DNA of 64,000 bases from Arminella tubonensis. GTDB lineage: Bacteria > Pseudomonadota > Alphaproteobacteria > Rhizobiales > Rhizobiaceae. The DNA lies in the NCBI RefSeq assembly GCF_003240585.1, contig NZ_PCDP01000035.1, forward strand, positions 558,001-622,000. Reading direction: 5' to 3'. Within the stretch, counting starts at the first letter, position 1, and every line of letters begins with the position of its first letter. The notes under the pieces are model-generated. The model had not been told where the DNA came from. It searched no databases and saw only the letters and a list, made by a program, of their open reading frames with translations. Positions 8,620-18,253 of the stretch are shown piece by piece. Both the position numbers and the translations under genes were made by a program.

Positions 8620-9591
8620 TCAAACCACACGGTCCGGCGGCTCGCGGCCGTCGAAGAACGCGGTGATATTGTCGACCACCTTCATGCCCATCGCAGTGCG
8701 CGTCTCCTCCGTGGCGCTGCCGAGATGTGGCAGCAGCACGACGTTTTCCATTTGACGCAGCCTTTCCGGTACGTTCGGTTCGGCCTCGTAGACGTCGAGG
8801 CCGGCGCCGCGGATCGTTCCGTTTTCCAGCGCCGCAATCAGCGCCTGTTCGTCGATGACGTCGCCACGAGCGGTATTGATCAGGATGGCCCCGGGCTTCA
8901 TGGCAGCCAAGCGCGATGCGTTCATCAAATGGCGGTTCTCGGCACCGCCCGGGCAGTGCAGCGAAACGAAATCAGAAACCGCCAGCACATCCTCGACGGT
9001 CGGCAATTGTTCGGCGCCATAACGCGCCGCCTCGTGCGGATCGATCGCAGAGCGGTTGTAGAAGACGACGTTCATGCCGAAGCCGAAGTGGCAGCGTTGC
9101 GCAAATGCCCGGCCGATCCGGCCGAAACCGATGATGCCGACCGTCTTCCCCGTGACCTTGGTGCCGACCAGATGCGTCGGGCTCCAGCCCACCCACTCGC
9201 CGGCCCTGACCTGCCGTTCGCCCTCGCCGCCGCGCCGGGCGACGGACAGGAGCAGCAACATGGCGATATCGGCTGTGCAGTCGGTCAACACGCCGGGCGT
9301 ATTTGTGACGGCGATGCCACGTGCCTTGGCCGCGGCAATATCGATGTGATTGAAGCCGACGCCGAAATTGCCAAGGATACGGGTGCGCAGCGGCTCGCCC
9401 TCGAATAGGTCGGCGGGCAGCCTGTCCGACACCGTCGGCAGCACCGCATCGTAGTCCCGCAACGCAGCTCGCAACTGTGTCGCATTCAGCGCGACATCAT
9501 TGGTATTCAAGCTAACGTCGAAGCGCTCGGCGAGCACGGCTTCCACCGCGGCGGGCCAGCGCCGAGTAACGAGAATGCGGGGTCTTGGCAT
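8620..9591 (-). CDS. D-isomer-specific 2-hydroxyacid dehydrogenase (glyoxylate/hydroxypyruvate reductase type)
   Basis: A cytoplasmic NAD(P)H-dependent oxidoreductase of 323 residues, the usual family length. The Rossmann motif is VGIIGFGRIGR at about residues 150-160. The catalytic triad is visible as Arg in INTARGDVIDE, Glu in DVYEAEP and His in VLLPHLGSA. The sequence is closest in feel to glyoxylate/hydroxypyruvate or D-glycerate dehydrogenases (GFNHIDIAAAKARGIAVTNT). That would fit the glycine/serine metabolism of the sox region nearby, but the exact substrate cannot be read from sequence. It is monocistronic, downstream of livK with terminator hairpins between. Confidence 0.87.
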   Translation of the reverse strand: MPRPRILVTRRWPAAVEAVLAERFDVSLNTNDVALNATQLRAALRDYDAVLPTVSDRLPADLFEGEPLRTRILGNFGVGFNHIDIAAAKARGIAVTNTPGVLTDCTADIAMLLLLSVARRGGEGERQVRAGEWVGWSPTHLVGTKVTGKTVGIIGFGRIGRAFAQRCHFGFGMNVVFYNRSAIDPHEAARYGAEQLPTVEDVLAVSDFVSLHCPGGAENRHLMNASRLAAMKPGAILINTARGDVIDEQALIAALENGTIRGAGLDVYEAEPNVPERLRQMENVVLLPHLGSATEETRTAMGMKVVDNITAFFDGREPPDRVV

Positions 9592-9663
9592 CGGGGATCC
9601 GTCCTGGTTCGTGATCCCGGAGATTTAGACCATCGCGGCGCGGAAGCAAATGGTGAGCGCTCG

Positions 9664-9697
9664 TTCAAAACGAAAGAAGCCCGGCCATTGGCCGGGC
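9664..9697 (-). terminator. Terminator of livK
   Basis: A perfect stem GAAGCCCGGCCA/TGGCCGGGCTTC around 9673-9696, followed on the minus strand by CTTTCGTTTTG. It lies just past the livK stop and fits a rho-independent terminator for that gene. Confidence 0.82.
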
Positions 9698-9720
9698 TTC
9701 GAAAACCACAATATCCGAAC

Positions 9721-9742
9721 GGTGCCGGCTTCAGCCGGCACC
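9721..9742 (-). other. Second hairpin directly after livK
   Basis: GGTGCCGGCT and AGCCGGCACC pair perfectly over ten bases with a two-base loop, ten bases past the livK stop and before the terminator stem. It may stabilise the 3' end of the abundant binding-protein mRNA. Confidence 0.6.
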
Positions 9743-9752
9743 AATCCGAATA

Positions 9753-10871
9753 TTAGTTGATTTCGGTGTAGGTGTACTTGCCGTCGGTGCCCTTGCCCCA
9801 CTTGTACATCACGTAGTCCGGACGTGTGATGTCGCCCTTGGCGTCGAAGCCGAGTTCGCCGATAGCGGTCTTGTACGGGCCCTTTGCCTTCAACGCGGCG
9901 CCCACAGCCTGCGGGTCGCTGGAAGCGCCGGCCTTTGCGGCGTCGGCGATGACCTGCATGGCAGCATAAGCGTAGAGCGTGTAGGCTTCCGGTTCGAAGC
10001 CGGCAGCGCGGAACTTCTCAACGAGTTCCTTTGCAGCAGGGTTCTTGCGCGGATCGGGAGCAAAGGTCATCAGCGTGCCGTCAACGGCGTCGCCGGCGAT
10101 CGATGCCAGCTCGTTCGAAACGATACCGTCACCCGACATGAAGTGAGCCTTCAGGCCCTGGTCGGCCATCTGGCGCATGATGAGGCCGGCTTCCGTATGA
10201 AGACCGCCGTAATACACCACGGTAACACCGGCCTGCTTCATCTTGGCGATCAGGGCCGAGAAGTCCTTGTCGCCGGGGGTGATGCCTTCGTAGACGGCTT
10301 CCGTCAGGCCGCCTGCATTCATGTTCTTCTTGGTTTCGTCGGCAAGACCCTTACCATAAGGCGTCTTGTCGTGAATGATGGCGACCTTGCCGTCCTTGAA
10401 GTTGTCAACCAGGTACTTGCCGGCAACCGCGCCCTGCTGGTCGTCACGGCCGCAGGTGCGGAACGTGTTCCAGAGGCCGCGCTCGGTGAACGTCGGGTTG
10501 GTCGAAGCAGGAGTGATCTGGAGGATGCCGTTTTCTGCGTAAACTTCAGACGCCGGGATGGAAACGCCCGAGTTGAAGTGGCCGACAACGAACTTGACGC
10601 CATCAGCGACGAACTTGTTGGCAACCGAAACGCCCTGCTTGGCGTCTGAGACGTCGTCGCCGAGCTCAACCTTGATCTTTTCACCATTGATGCCACCGGC
10701 AGCATTGATGTCGGCGGCAGCCTGTTCGGCACCCTTCTGGAGCTGAGCGCCGAAAGCAGCGTTTGCACCGGTCAATGGGCCGGCAACGCCGATGATGATG
10801 TCGGCACGAGCGGCACCGCCGAACGCAACCATGGCGGACAGGGCCACTGCCGACAGAAGATATTTCTTCAT
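9753..10871 (-). CDS. livK: Branched-chain amino acid ABC transporter substrate-binding protein
   Basis: Periplasmic binding protein for leucine, isoleucine and valine, and in rhizobia often a wider set of amino acids. The start is ATG 10871 (372 residues), with GGGAG at good spacing; an in-frame start 12 codons upstream lacks a site. The signal peptide is [19 protein letters not shown] with an ARA-D cleavage site. The mature protein opens [18 protein letters not shown], the standard LivK fold, with SxxxP-type ligand residues ([19 protein letters not shown]) and a Cys in TCGRDDQQG. It lies last in the liv cluster but 119 bases from the next gene and with its own terminator, so it probably also has its own promoter. 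Confidence 0.95.
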   Translation of the reverse strand: MKKYLLSAVALSAMVAFGGAARADIIIGVAGPLTGANAAFGAQLQKGAEQAAADINAAGGINGEKIKVELGDDVSDAKQGVSVANKFVADGVKFVVGHFNSGVSIPASEVYAENGILQITPASTNPTFTERGLWNTFRTCGRDDQQGAVAGKYLVDNFKDGKVAIIHDKTPYGKGLADETKKNMNAGGLTEAVYEGITPGDKDFSALIAKMKQAGVTVVYYGGLHTEAGLIMRQMADQGLKAHFMSGDGIVSNELASIAGDAVDGTLMTFAPDPRKNPAAKELVEKFRAAGFEPEAYTLYAYAAMQVIADAAKAGASSDPQAVGAALKAKGPYKTAIGELGFDAKGDITRPDYVMYKWGKGTDGKYTYTEIN

Positions 10872-10990
10872 ATTGTTACTCCCAATTTTTGGGCGGGTTT
10901 GTTCCACTTGACCGGCACGATACCCACCATTATCGCGCCGGAAAACGAGTTCTACTCTGGAGCTAATCAGTGCCTAGATTCAACGCACTG

Positions 10991-11344
10991 TCAATTCTTC
11001 TTCTTCCATGAAAAGACTGAGGCCCTCTCATAAAGCCAGTAGTAGTTGTTGACCATCTGATTGGTGCGGCGATAGCGATAGCCAGCCGTCGCGACAATCA
11101 GAAGAAGAACGAAGTCGATGACGTAATAGAATGCGCTCAGCATCGGCCCGTCGAACAGGGCGTGATGCAGGAAGCGCATGACCAATGCCAGCAACAGCGT
11201 ATAGACGACCACGCGCGGATAGCTGCTCCAGCCGTCGGCCGCGGCCTTGCCGGCCCGCCACGCGGTCCAGAAGCCGATAAGAACGACGAGAAAGCGGATG
11301 AAGTAGCGAACACCAGTGTCTGTTTCGAAGAAAAGTCCCTGCAT
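10991..11344 (-). CDS. DUF6867-type membrane protein in the liv cluster
   Basis: A small inner-membrane protein of 117 residues with about three hydrophobic segments (YFIRFLVVLIGFWTAW, VVVYTLLLALVMRFLHHALF, AFYYVIDFVLLLIVATAGY) and a basic C-terminus ending WKKKN. It sits 24 bases after livF in the same orientation. I recognise it as the conserved small membrane protein that accompanies liv operons in Rhizobiales; its role is unknown. It could be an accessory or assembly subunit of the LivHMGF complex, but that is inference from position only. Confidence 0.8.
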   Translation of the reverse strand: MQGLFFETDTGVRYFIRFLVVLIGFWTAWRAGKAAADGWSSYPRVVVYTLLLALVMRFLHHALFDGPMLSAFYYVIDFVLLLIVATAGYRYRRTNQMVNNYYWLYERASVFSWKKKN

Positions 11345-11368
11345 ATCAAATGCTCCCCTTCGCGCGCA

Positions 11369-12097
11369 TCAGTGACGTCCGCCTTCGAGATAGGCGGCGC
11401 GCACTTCCGGGTTGGCAAGCAATTCCTTGCCCGAACCGCTCATCGTCACCTTGCCGTTGACCATGACATAGGCGCGATCGGAAAGCTTCAGCGCAGCGAA
11501 TGCGTTCTGCTCGACGAGGAAGACAGTCAACCCCTGGGTCTTGTTGAGCACCTTGATCGCCTCGAAGATCTGCTTGACGATCAGCGGCGCCAGCCCGAGT
11601 GAGGGCTCATCGAGCAACAGCAGCTTCGGGCGGGCCATCAGCGCCCGGCCGATCGACAGCATCTGCTGTTCGCCGCCCGAAAGCGTACCGCCGCGCTGTG
11701 CCTGGCGTTCCTTGAGGCGCGGGAAGAGCGTGAATATCTTTTCGACGTCTTCCTTGAAGAATTTGAGATCGTCGAGGCCGGCGCCCATCTGCAGGTTTTC
11801 AAGCACCGTCATGCGCGGAAAGATGCGGCGCCCTTCCGGCGATTGCGCAATCCGCAGCCGTGCGATCTCGTGCGTTGGCATCTTGGTGATATCGCGGCCC
11901 TCGAAGATGACCGAACCCTTGCGCGCCTGCGGGCTGCCGCAGATCGTCATCATCAGCGTCGACTTACCGGCCCCGTTGGCACCGATCAGGCTGACGATCT
12001 CGCCGCTGTCGACGTGTACATCGACCCCGGCCAGCGCCCGGATATTGCCGTAGAATGTCTCGACATTCTGCACTTGAAGAAGTGGTTGGCTTGTCAT
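11369..12097 (-). CDS. livF: Branched-chain amino acid ABC transporter ATP-binding protein LivF
   Basis: Cytoplasmic ATPase subunit of the LivKHMGF importer. I start it at ATG 12097 (242 residues, MTSQPLLQVQNVETFYGNIR), one base from the livG stop, which gives the family's usual length; the longer frame runs back into livG. Walker A is GANGAGKST, the signature is LSGGEQQMLSIGRALM, and Walker B is LLLLDEPSLGLAP, the last being typical of LivF. The H-loop region reads VFLVEQN rather than EHD/EQH, as is normal for LivF. It pairs with LivG as a heterodimer. Confidence 0.96.
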   Translation of the reverse strand: MTSQPLLQVQNVETFYGNIRALAGVDVHVDSGEIVSLIGANGAGKSTLMMTICGSPQARKGSVIFEGRDITKMPTHEIARLRIAQSPEGRRIFPRMTVLENLQMGAGLDDLKFFKEDVEKIFTLFPRLKERQAQRGGTLSGGEQQMLSIGRALMARPKLLLLDEPSLGLAPLIVKQIFEAIKVLNKTQGLTVFLVEQNAFAALKLSDRAYVMVNGKVTMSGSGKELLANPEVRAAYLEGGRH

Positions 12098-12098
12098 G

Positions 12099-12983
12099 TT
12101 AGTGTGCGCCCCCTTCGAGGTGCTCGACCGCGGCGATAACCTCGTCCACTTCATCATCTTCGACACCGAGATAGGCGGCAATCACCCTCGGGTCGTTCTT
12201 GACGTGGTCAGGCGTACCGTCGGAAATCTTCTGGCCATATTCGAGGACGATCACGTGGTCGGAGATCTGCATGACCACAGACATGTCGTGCTCGATCAAC
12301 AGGATCGAGGTGCCGGTCTCAGCTCTGATGCTGCGCAGCAGCGCGTTCAATGCTGCCGACTCGCGTGGGTTCAGGCCGGCCGCCGGTTCATCCAGGCAGA
12401 GCAGTTCCGGCCCCGTGCACATGGCACGGGCAATCTCCAGCCGGCGCTGGGCGCCGTAGGGCAGATCGCCGGCCGGATCGTCGGCTCGATCGATGAGATC
12501 GGCCTTCTCCAGCCAATAACGTGCAAGCTCGATCGCCTTCTTGGCCTCGGAACGATAGGAACCAATTCCAAGCAGGCCGAGGATCGTGTAGCCCGACGCC
12601 TTCATCAGCTTGTTATGCTGGGCGACAAGCAGGTTTTCCAGCACCGTCAGGCCGGAAAACAGCCGGATGTTCTGGAAGGTACGGGCGACCTTGGCATCCT
12701 TGGTGATGAGAAAATCCGGCAGCCGCTCGAGCAGATATTGCTTGCCCGCCTTCTGCTGCATGATGATCATTCCCATCGTCGGCTTGTAGAAGCCGGTGAT
12801 GCAGTTGAACACGGTGGTCTTGCCTGCACCGTTCGGCCCGATCAGCGCCGTGATCTCGCCGCGCTTGGCCTCGAACGAGAAGTCGTTGATGGCCATCAGG
12901 CCGCCAAAGCGCATCGACAAGTGCTCGACCCTGAGCAGAACGTCTTCAGGCATGGTTTCCGAGGATTGGGTAACGGAGATCAT
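12099..12983 (-). CDS. livG: Branched-chain amino acid ABC transporter ATP-binding protein LivG
   Basis: Second ATPase of the liv importer, 294 residues. Walker A is GPNGAGKTTVFNCITGFYKP; the signature region is LPYGAQRRLEIARAM, with the degenerate YGAQRR typical of LivG; Walker B is LLCLDEPAAGLNP; the H-loop is LIEHDMSVVM. The start codon overlaps the livM stop by one base (TGATG), so it is coupled to livM. There is an acidic C-terminal tail (VEDDEVDEVIAAVEHLEGG), a modest extension over the E. coli protein. Confidence 0.96.
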   Translation of the reverse strand: MISVTQSSETMPEDVLLRVEHLSMRFGGLMAINDFSFEAKRGEITALIGPNGAGKTTVFNCITGFYKPTMGMIIMQQKAGKQYLLERLPDFLITKDAKVARTFQNIRLFSGLTVLENLLVAQHNKLMKASGYTILGLLGIGSYRSEAKKAIELARYWLEKADLIDRADDPAGDLPYGAQRRLEIARAMCTGPELLCLDEPAAGLNPRESAALNALLRSIRAETGTSILLIEHDMSVVMQISDHVIVLEYGQKISDGTPDHVKNDPRVIAAYLGVEDDEVDEVIAAVEHLEGGAH

Positions 12984-14380
12984 CAGCCGTGGCCCTCCTT
13001 GGTAAAGCTGCCCGATATGGTTTTTCGTTCCTTCAGGAATGCCGTCGGTTGTCGCGTGCCGACGAAGCCCCTGGGCTTGAAGAGCATGACGATGATCATT
13101 GCCAGGCCGAACAGCAGCATGCGGTAGAGTTCAGGCGTGAAGTCCGGCCCGAAGATCAGCTTCAGGAAGTCCATTTCACGCAGCATCTCGGTGCCGCCGA
13201 TCATGACGGCCGCAGCGATGGCAATGCCCGTCAGCGATCCCATGCCACCGAGAACGACAATGGCAAGAACGGTAGCCGATTCCATGAAGACGAAGGATTC
13301 CGGCGACACGAAACCTTGGCGCGCAGCGAAGAAGGAGCCGGCGAAACCGCCGAACATCGCTCCCGTCGCAAATGCCGTGAGCTTTGTGGTCACTGTGTTG
13401 ATGCCAAGCGAGCGGCAGGCGATTTCATCCTCGCGCAAGGCCTCCCAAGCGCGGCCGAGCGGCATGCGGCGCAGGCGAATCGTCACATAGCCGATCAGCA
13501 TGCAAAGCAGAAGCGCCAGGTAGAACAGGAAGATCTTGTACCAGGCCGACGACATCGGCAGGCCGAATGCCTTGGTGAAATTATTGGCAGCGCCGACGTC
13601 GAAGGAATAGATGCCAAACATCGAGGCCTTGGCAATGCCCGAGATGCCGGATCCGCCATTCGTCACCTCTGACCAATTTATCAGCACGAGGCGGATGATC
13701 TCGCCGAAAGCAAGCGTGACGATGGCAAGATAGTCGCCGCGCAGCCGGAGGACGGGAAAGCCGAGGATGACCCCCCAGAGACCGGCGAAGATGCCGGAGA
13801 GCGGCAGCAGCACCCAGAACGACAGACCGTAATAGCTCGAGAGCAGCGCATAGGAGTAGGCGCCGACCGCATAAAAGGCGACGTAGCCGAGATCGAGCAG
13901 GCCGGCGAGACCGACGACGATGTTGAGGCCCCAGGCAAGCATCACGTAGATGAGAATCTGAATGCCGAAATTGTCGACGAACTTAATCGAGCCTTGGGTT
14001 CCCGCCAGCCAAAGGGCAGCAATGGGGTAAAGCAGGAGCGCAACCAGCGCAATCTTGAGGAAGTGCGTGCGAAAGACGCCCTTCGTATCCGAGATGTCGA
14101 GTTCGCCACGCCGCGCCTTGTTAAGCTTTCGTGCGTCGAGATATGGGCGAAGAAAGACGATCGTCAGGAAACGGCCGACGGCGGCGATTGCGACGAAGAT
14201 CGCCAGCAGGCCCCAGCGCTGGATGATGATCAACTCGTTGTCGATGTTCTGATCGGTCTTGAGGCCGATGTAGAGAACGAACATCCCGAAAGAGATCAGA
14301 GCGGCGTAAAAGGCTTCGATTAGCCCCTTGCGGACAAGTCCGCCCTCGGCCTTGCCAACAACAGTGCTTGAATTTTCCAT
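12983..14380 (-). CDS. livM: Branched-chain amino acid ABC transporter permease LivM
   Basis: Inner-membrane permease, 465 residues. The N-terminal 110 residues have two hydrophobic segments and a charged stretch (RKLNKARRGELDISDTKGVF); the conserved permease core follows (LNIVVGLAGLLDLGYVAFYA, VTLAFGEIIRLVLINWSEVTNG) with the EAA-like loop LGRAWEALREDEIACRSLGI. This long N-terminus is the usual LivM form. It lies four bases downstream of livH in the same operon and is coupled to livG. Confidence 0.95.
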   Translation of the reverse strand: MENSSTVVGKAEGGLVRKGLIEAFYAALISFGMFVLYIGLKTDQNIDNELIIIQRWGLLAIFVAIAAVGRFLTIVFLRPYLDARKLNKARRGELDISDTKGVFRTHFLKIALVALLLYPIAALWLAGTQGSIKFVDNFGIQILIYVMLAWGLNIVVGLAGLLDLGYVAFYAVGAYSYALLSSYYGLSFWVLLPLSGIFAGLWGVILGFPVLRLRGDYLAIVTLAFGEIIRLVLINWSEVTNGGSGISGIAKASMFGIYSFDVGAANNFTKAFGLPMSSAWYKIFLFYLALLLCMLIGYVTIRLRRMPLGRAWEALREDEIACRSLGINTVTTKLTAFATGAMFGGFAGSFFAARQGFVSPESFVFMESATVLAIVVLGGMGSLTGIAIAAAVMIGGTEMLREMDFLKLIFGPDFTPELYRMLLFGLAMIIVMLFKPRGFVGTRQPTAFLKERKTISGSFTKEGHG

Positions 14381-14384
14381 GGCG

Positions 14385-15287
14385 CTATACCTTCTCGACT
14401 TCCGGCCGTCCGAGAATACCGGTCGGCTTGAAGATCAGCACGAAAGCAAGGATGGCGAACGTTGCGACATCCTTGTACGCAATGGTGAAATAGGCCGACC
14501 AAAGCGACTCGATAAGCCCGATCATCAACCCGCCCAGCACCGCTCCAGGGAGCGAGCCGATACCACCGAGAACGGCCGCCGTGAACGCCTTGACGCCGGG
14601 AACGAAGCCGTCGGTGAACGAGGCAACACCGTAATACATCAGATACATCGTACCCGCGACGGCAGCGAGTGCGGCGCCCATGACGAAAGTGATGGAGATC
14701 GTCTTGTCGACATCGATGCCGAGCAACGCCGCCATCTTGCGATCCTGCTCGGTGGCGCGCTGGGCGCGGCCAAGGGCGGTGTGATTGACGATATACCAGA
14801 AGATCGTCAGCAGCACCGCGGTGATGGCGATGATGATGATCTGCTTCAGGGAAACCGATATGCCGGCGACGGTATAGACGTCGCGGACCAGCGACGGGAT
14901 CGGCTTGTTGCGCGGGCCCTGCGAGACCTGGATGAAATTCGACAGCGTGATCGACATGCCGATCGCCGTAATCAGCGGCGCCAGCCGGAATGATCCGCGC
15001 AGCGGCCGATAGGCGACCCGCTCGATCGTCCAGTTCCACAGGCTCGTCATCAGCATGGCGACGACGAGCATGACCAACAGGATCACGGCGACGGGCAGGC
15101 CGATGAAGATCGATGTGAGAACGAGATAGACGATGAGGGCAGCAAAACCGCCGAGCATGAAAACGTCGCCATGGGCAAAATTGATCATGCCGACAATGCC
15201 ATAAACCATCGTATAGCCAATAGCGATCAAGCCATAGATGGATCCGAGAGTCAGCCCGTTAAGGAGCTGCTGGACGAAGTACTCCAT
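14385..15287 (-). CDS. livH: Branched-chain amino acid ABC transporter permease LivH
   Basis: First gene of the liv permease/ATPase operon, 300 residues, the standard LivH length. It opens MEYFVQQLLNGLTLGSIYGL, then IGYTMVYGIVGMINFAHGDV, the hallmark of the family, and contains the cytoplasmic loop AQRATEQDRKMAALLGIDVD. About eight membrane helices are apparent. With LivM it forms the channel that receives amino acids from LivK. Confidence 0.96.
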   Translation of the reverse strand: MEYFVQQLLNGLTLGSIYGLIAIGYTMVYGIVGMINFAHGDVFMLGGFAALIVYLVLTSIFIGLPVAVILLVMLVVAMLMTSLWNWTIERVAYRPLRGSFRLAPLITAIGMSITLSNFIQVSQGPRNKPIPSLVRDVYTVAGISVSLKQIIIIAITAVLLTIFWYIVNHTALGRAQRATEQDRKMAALLGIDVDKTISITFVMGAALAAVAGTMYLMYYGVASFTDGFVPGVKAFTAAVLGGIGSLPGAVLGGLMIGLIESLWSAYFTIAYKDVATFAILAFVLIFKPTGILGRPEVEKV

Positions 15288-15545
15288 ATATCATTTCCCC
15301 TGGACGCGAATTTTTTCCGCATCTCTTATTGGTTAACGTCTGCCCGTAAAACAGGCATCGGCCTCCGCGATTCCATACCGCTTTCAAAAGAAATGTGAAG
15401 ACAAAAAGGCGTTCCGTTGAAAAATTCTTTTCAAAACCTGGGGAAATGGCGCATTTGAAGCCAAATATGACAGAAAATCAGCAGACCCTGGCTCAAAACT
15501 AGCCAAAAGTGACGCTGAAGAAACATTTACGGAAAAAGTCGGCAA
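15288..15545. promoter_or_regulatory. Upstream region of the liv operon
   Basis: The roughly 300-base gap before livH (15288-15594) carries no gene. It is AT-rich near 15400-15540 and holds an 18-bp dyad: TTGAAAA at 15417-15423 and TTTTCAA at 15428-15434. This lies about 130 bases upstream of the livH start and could be an operator. The remainder shows no structure I can name, apart from the terminator at its far end. Confidence 0.35.
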
Positions 15546-15571
15546 ATAAATACGGGCCCCGGAGGGCCCGT
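15546..15571 (-). terminator. Terminator of the 808-residue dehydrogenase gene
   Basis: CGGGCCC (15553-15559) pairs with GGGCCCG (15564-15570) around the tetraloop CGGA. On the minus strand the stem is followed by TATTTATTTG. It sits 24 bases after the stop of the gene ending at 15595. Confidence 0.72.
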
Positions 15572-15594
15572 GGCTGCTCTTTGCCGCTCACTTC

Positions 15595-18021
15595 TCAGGA
15601 GCGCATGCGCGACCCATTGGCGTCGAACAATGCCTGCGGTTGCAATGACGCGGGCAACATCTCGCCGAGAAGCTCAATCGACCAGCCGTCGACCTCGTCG
15701 GCGATCTCCTTCGGAACATAGCCGATCGCGACCGAAACGCCTGAGGCATGCGCATAGCCGCCGGAGGTGACCCAGCCGCGGACAGCACCCTTGTGATAGA
15801 TCGGCTCGTCGCCGATGACGTCGGCATCGTCAGCAGAGAGGATGAAGGTCTTCAGGCGCATCGTGCCGCCTTCCACCTTTTCCTTCGCGGCCGCTTCCTT
15901 GCCGATGAAATCCGCTTGCTTGGAGAGCGCCACGAAGCGACCGAGACCGGCTTCCAGCGGTCCGTAGAGCGGGCGGAATTCGCGCGACCAACTACCATAT
16001 GACTTGTCGAGGCGAAGCGCGTTGAGCGCCCGCAGGCCGAATAGCTTGATGTCGAACTCGCTACCCGCTTCCATCAGCAGATCGAACAGATAGTTCTGAT
16101 ATTCCGGCTTCATCCAGAGTTCAAAGCCGAGATCGCCCGTGTAGGACACGCGTCCGACAATCGCCGGCGCCATGCCGATATCCATGCGGCGGATCTGCAT
16201 GAATGGGAAAGCCTCGTCCGAAAGATCGTGATGCGTCAACTTTTGCAGCAGTTTACGTGCGTTCGGCCCTGCAACCGACAGGCCGAGCAGCGACAATCCC
16301 AGCGCCGTCAGCACTACGGAACCATCCTTCGGCAGTTGATCCTCGAACCAGCGCATATGGTAGGATTCGGCAATCCCGGAGCCGATGAGCAGGAAATCGC
16401 CCTCCCCGAGCTTTGCCAGCGTAAAGTCGCCGATCAGCTTGCCATCATGCTTGAGCATCGGTGCCAGCGTCATACGCCCAATGGCAGGAATACGGCAGGT
16501 CAGCAGGCGGTCGAGCCAGGCTTCGGCGCCCGGACCCTTGACCGTGTATTTCGCAAAGCCCGACGTCTCCATCAGGCCGAGGCTGTCGCGCACTGCCTTG
16601 GCTTCGGCGCCGACGACATCGAAATCATTGGAACGGCGCCATGAGAATTTGTCTTCTTCGCCTTTGGGCGCAAACCACAATGCCTGTTCGAGACCATACG
16701 AGGCGCCAAAAACCCCGCCAGCCGCCTTCAGCTTGTCGTAGATCGGCGTGGTCATCAGCGGCCGCCCGGCCGGCAGTTCCTCGTTCGGATAGCGTATCGA
16801 GAAGCGGCGCTGATAATTCTCGCGAACCTTGGCGTTGGTATAGCAAAGCGTCGCGAAGTCGCCGTAGCGCGACACATCCATGGCAAAGACATCAAAGCCC
16901 GGATCGCCGTAGATCATCCAGTTGGCAAGCGCCAGGCCGACGCCGCCACCCTGGCTGAAGCCGGCCATGACGGCGCAGGCGGACCAATAGTTGGTCATGC
17001 CGCGCACCGGTCCGACCAGCGGGTTGCCGTCTGGCGAGAAGGTGAAGGGGCCGTTGATGATCTTCTTGATGCCGGCATTGTTGAAGGCCGGGAAATGCCG
17101 GAAACCGACCTCAAGCTCGGGCGTGATCCGCTCGATATCCTCGGCCAGCAGTTCATGTCCGAAATCCCAAGGGGTGTTCAGCGGCGACCACGGACGGCAG
17201 GCTTTTTCATAGGTGCCCATGAGCATGCCATGACGCTCCTGGCGAAGGTAGATCTCACCGTCGAAATCGACGCAGTGCATCAGCTCCTTGCCGGTCGCCG
17301 CGTTGAAATCGGTGACCTCCTTCATGTCCTCGGTAATGAGGTACATGTGCTCCATCGCCAGCACCGGCAGTTCCAGCCCGACCATGCGCCCAACTTCGCG
17401 GGCCCAGAGGCCGCCGCAGTTGACCACATGCTCGGCGATGATGTCACCCTGGTTGGTGATGACGCGCCAGGAGCCATCCTCGCGCTGCACGAGATCCTCG
17501 ACCTTCGTATGCAGATAGATATCGGCACCGTTCTTCTTGGCGGATTTGGCATAGGCGTGCGTCGTGCCGTAGGGGTCGAGGTGGCCTTCGACCGGATCAT
17601 AGAGAGCACCGACGAACTGGTCCGGGTCGAGAAGCGGCATCATGTCATGCGCTTCTTTAGGCGTCAGCAACGTCGCCTCGAGCCCGTTGTACCGGCCCTT
17701 CGCAAGGATCGATTTCAGCCAGTCGAATCGCTGAGGCGTCGCCGCCAGCATCAGCCCGGACGTCATATGCAGACCGACGTCCTGGCCGGAATATTCCTGG
17801 ATTTCCTTGTAGAGTTCGACGGTGTATTTCTGCAGCTTTGCAACGTTCGGGTCGCCATTGATTGTGTGCATGCCGCCGGCTGCGTGCCATGTCGAGCCCG
17901 ATGTCAGCTCGGAGCGCTCCAGGAGCACCACGTCGGTCCAGCCGAATTTCGTCAGGTGGTAAAGCACCGAGCATCCGACGACACCGCCGCCGATGACGAC
18001 GACCTTCGTATGGCTTTTCAT
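15595..18021 (-). CDS. FAD-dependent dimethylglycine/sarcosine dehydrogenase-like enzyme (DAO + GcvT domains)
   Basis: An 808-residue flavoenzyme expected to oxidatively demethylate an N-methylated glycine and pass the one-carbon unit to tetrahydrofolate. Residues 1-380 are a DAO/FAD domain (VVVIGGGVVGCSVLYHL, then SGSTWHAAGG, whose His is the covalent-flavin position in the family). A linking FAO_M-like region follows. A GcvT aminomethyltransferase-like fold fills about 430-800 (SVAGPNARKLLQKL, VGRVSYTGDLGFELWM). It lies downstream of soxG in the same direction after 232 bases, so probably the same pathway but a separate unit. Dimethylglycine versus sarcosine versus another N-methyl amine cannot be decided from sequence. 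Confidence 0.87.
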   Translation of the reverse strand: MKSHTKVVVIGGGVVGCSVLYHLTKFGWTDVVLLERSELTSGSTWHAAGGMHTINGDPNVAKLQKYTVELYKEIQEYSGQDVGLHMTSGLMLAATPQRFDWLKSILAKGRYNGLEATLLTPKEAHDMMPLLDPDQFVGALYDPVEGHLDPYGTTHAYAKSAKKNGADIYLHTKVEDLVQREDGSWRVITNQGDIIAEHVVNCGGLWAREVGRMVGLELPVLAMEHMYLITEDMKEVTDFNAATGKELMHCVDFDGEIYLRQERHGMLMGTYEKACRPWSPLNTPWDFGHELLAEDIERITPELEVGFRHFPAFNNAGIKKIINGPFTFSPDGNPLVGPVRGMTNYWSACAVMAGFSQGGGVGLALANWMIYGDPGFDVFAMDVSRYGDFATLCYTNAKVRENYQRRFSIRYPNEELPAGRPLMTTPIYDKLKAAGGVFGASYGLEQALWFAPKGEEDKFSWRRSNDFDVVGAEAKAVRDSLGLMETSGFAKYTVKGPGAEAWLDRLLTCRIPAIGRMTLAPMLKHDGKLIGDFTLAKLGEGDFLLIGSGIAESYHMRWFEDQLPKDGSVVLTALGLSLLGLSVAGPNARKLLQKLTHHDLSDEAFPFMQIRRMDIGMAPAIVGRVSYTGDLGFELWMKPEYQNYLFDLLMEAGSEFDIKLFGLRALNALRLDKSYGSWSREFRPLYGPLEAGLGRFVALSKQADFIGKEAAAKEKVEGGTMRLKTFILSADDADVIGDEPIYHKGAVRGWVTSGGYAHASGVSVAIGYVPKEIADEVDGWSIELLGEMLPASLQPQALFDANGSRMRS

Positions 18022-18253
18022 GTAGAATCTCCGGTTGCATGCGCCTCTGCCGGGCGCAATCGAAATGGAATGGAATCTCGTGGCTTTCGACGCCGATCCC
18101 GAATTTCCGCCGCTCTCAAATCAGACGGAAAACCCTGGTCAATCACTCGAATTGACGTTCAGCCTAGTGGCAATCCCGCTGCCCAAATAGCCCGAACTGC
18201 GAAGCCGATCTTCCCATTTGCGCCATCGCGATTGTCCGGATCGCGCCATCCCC

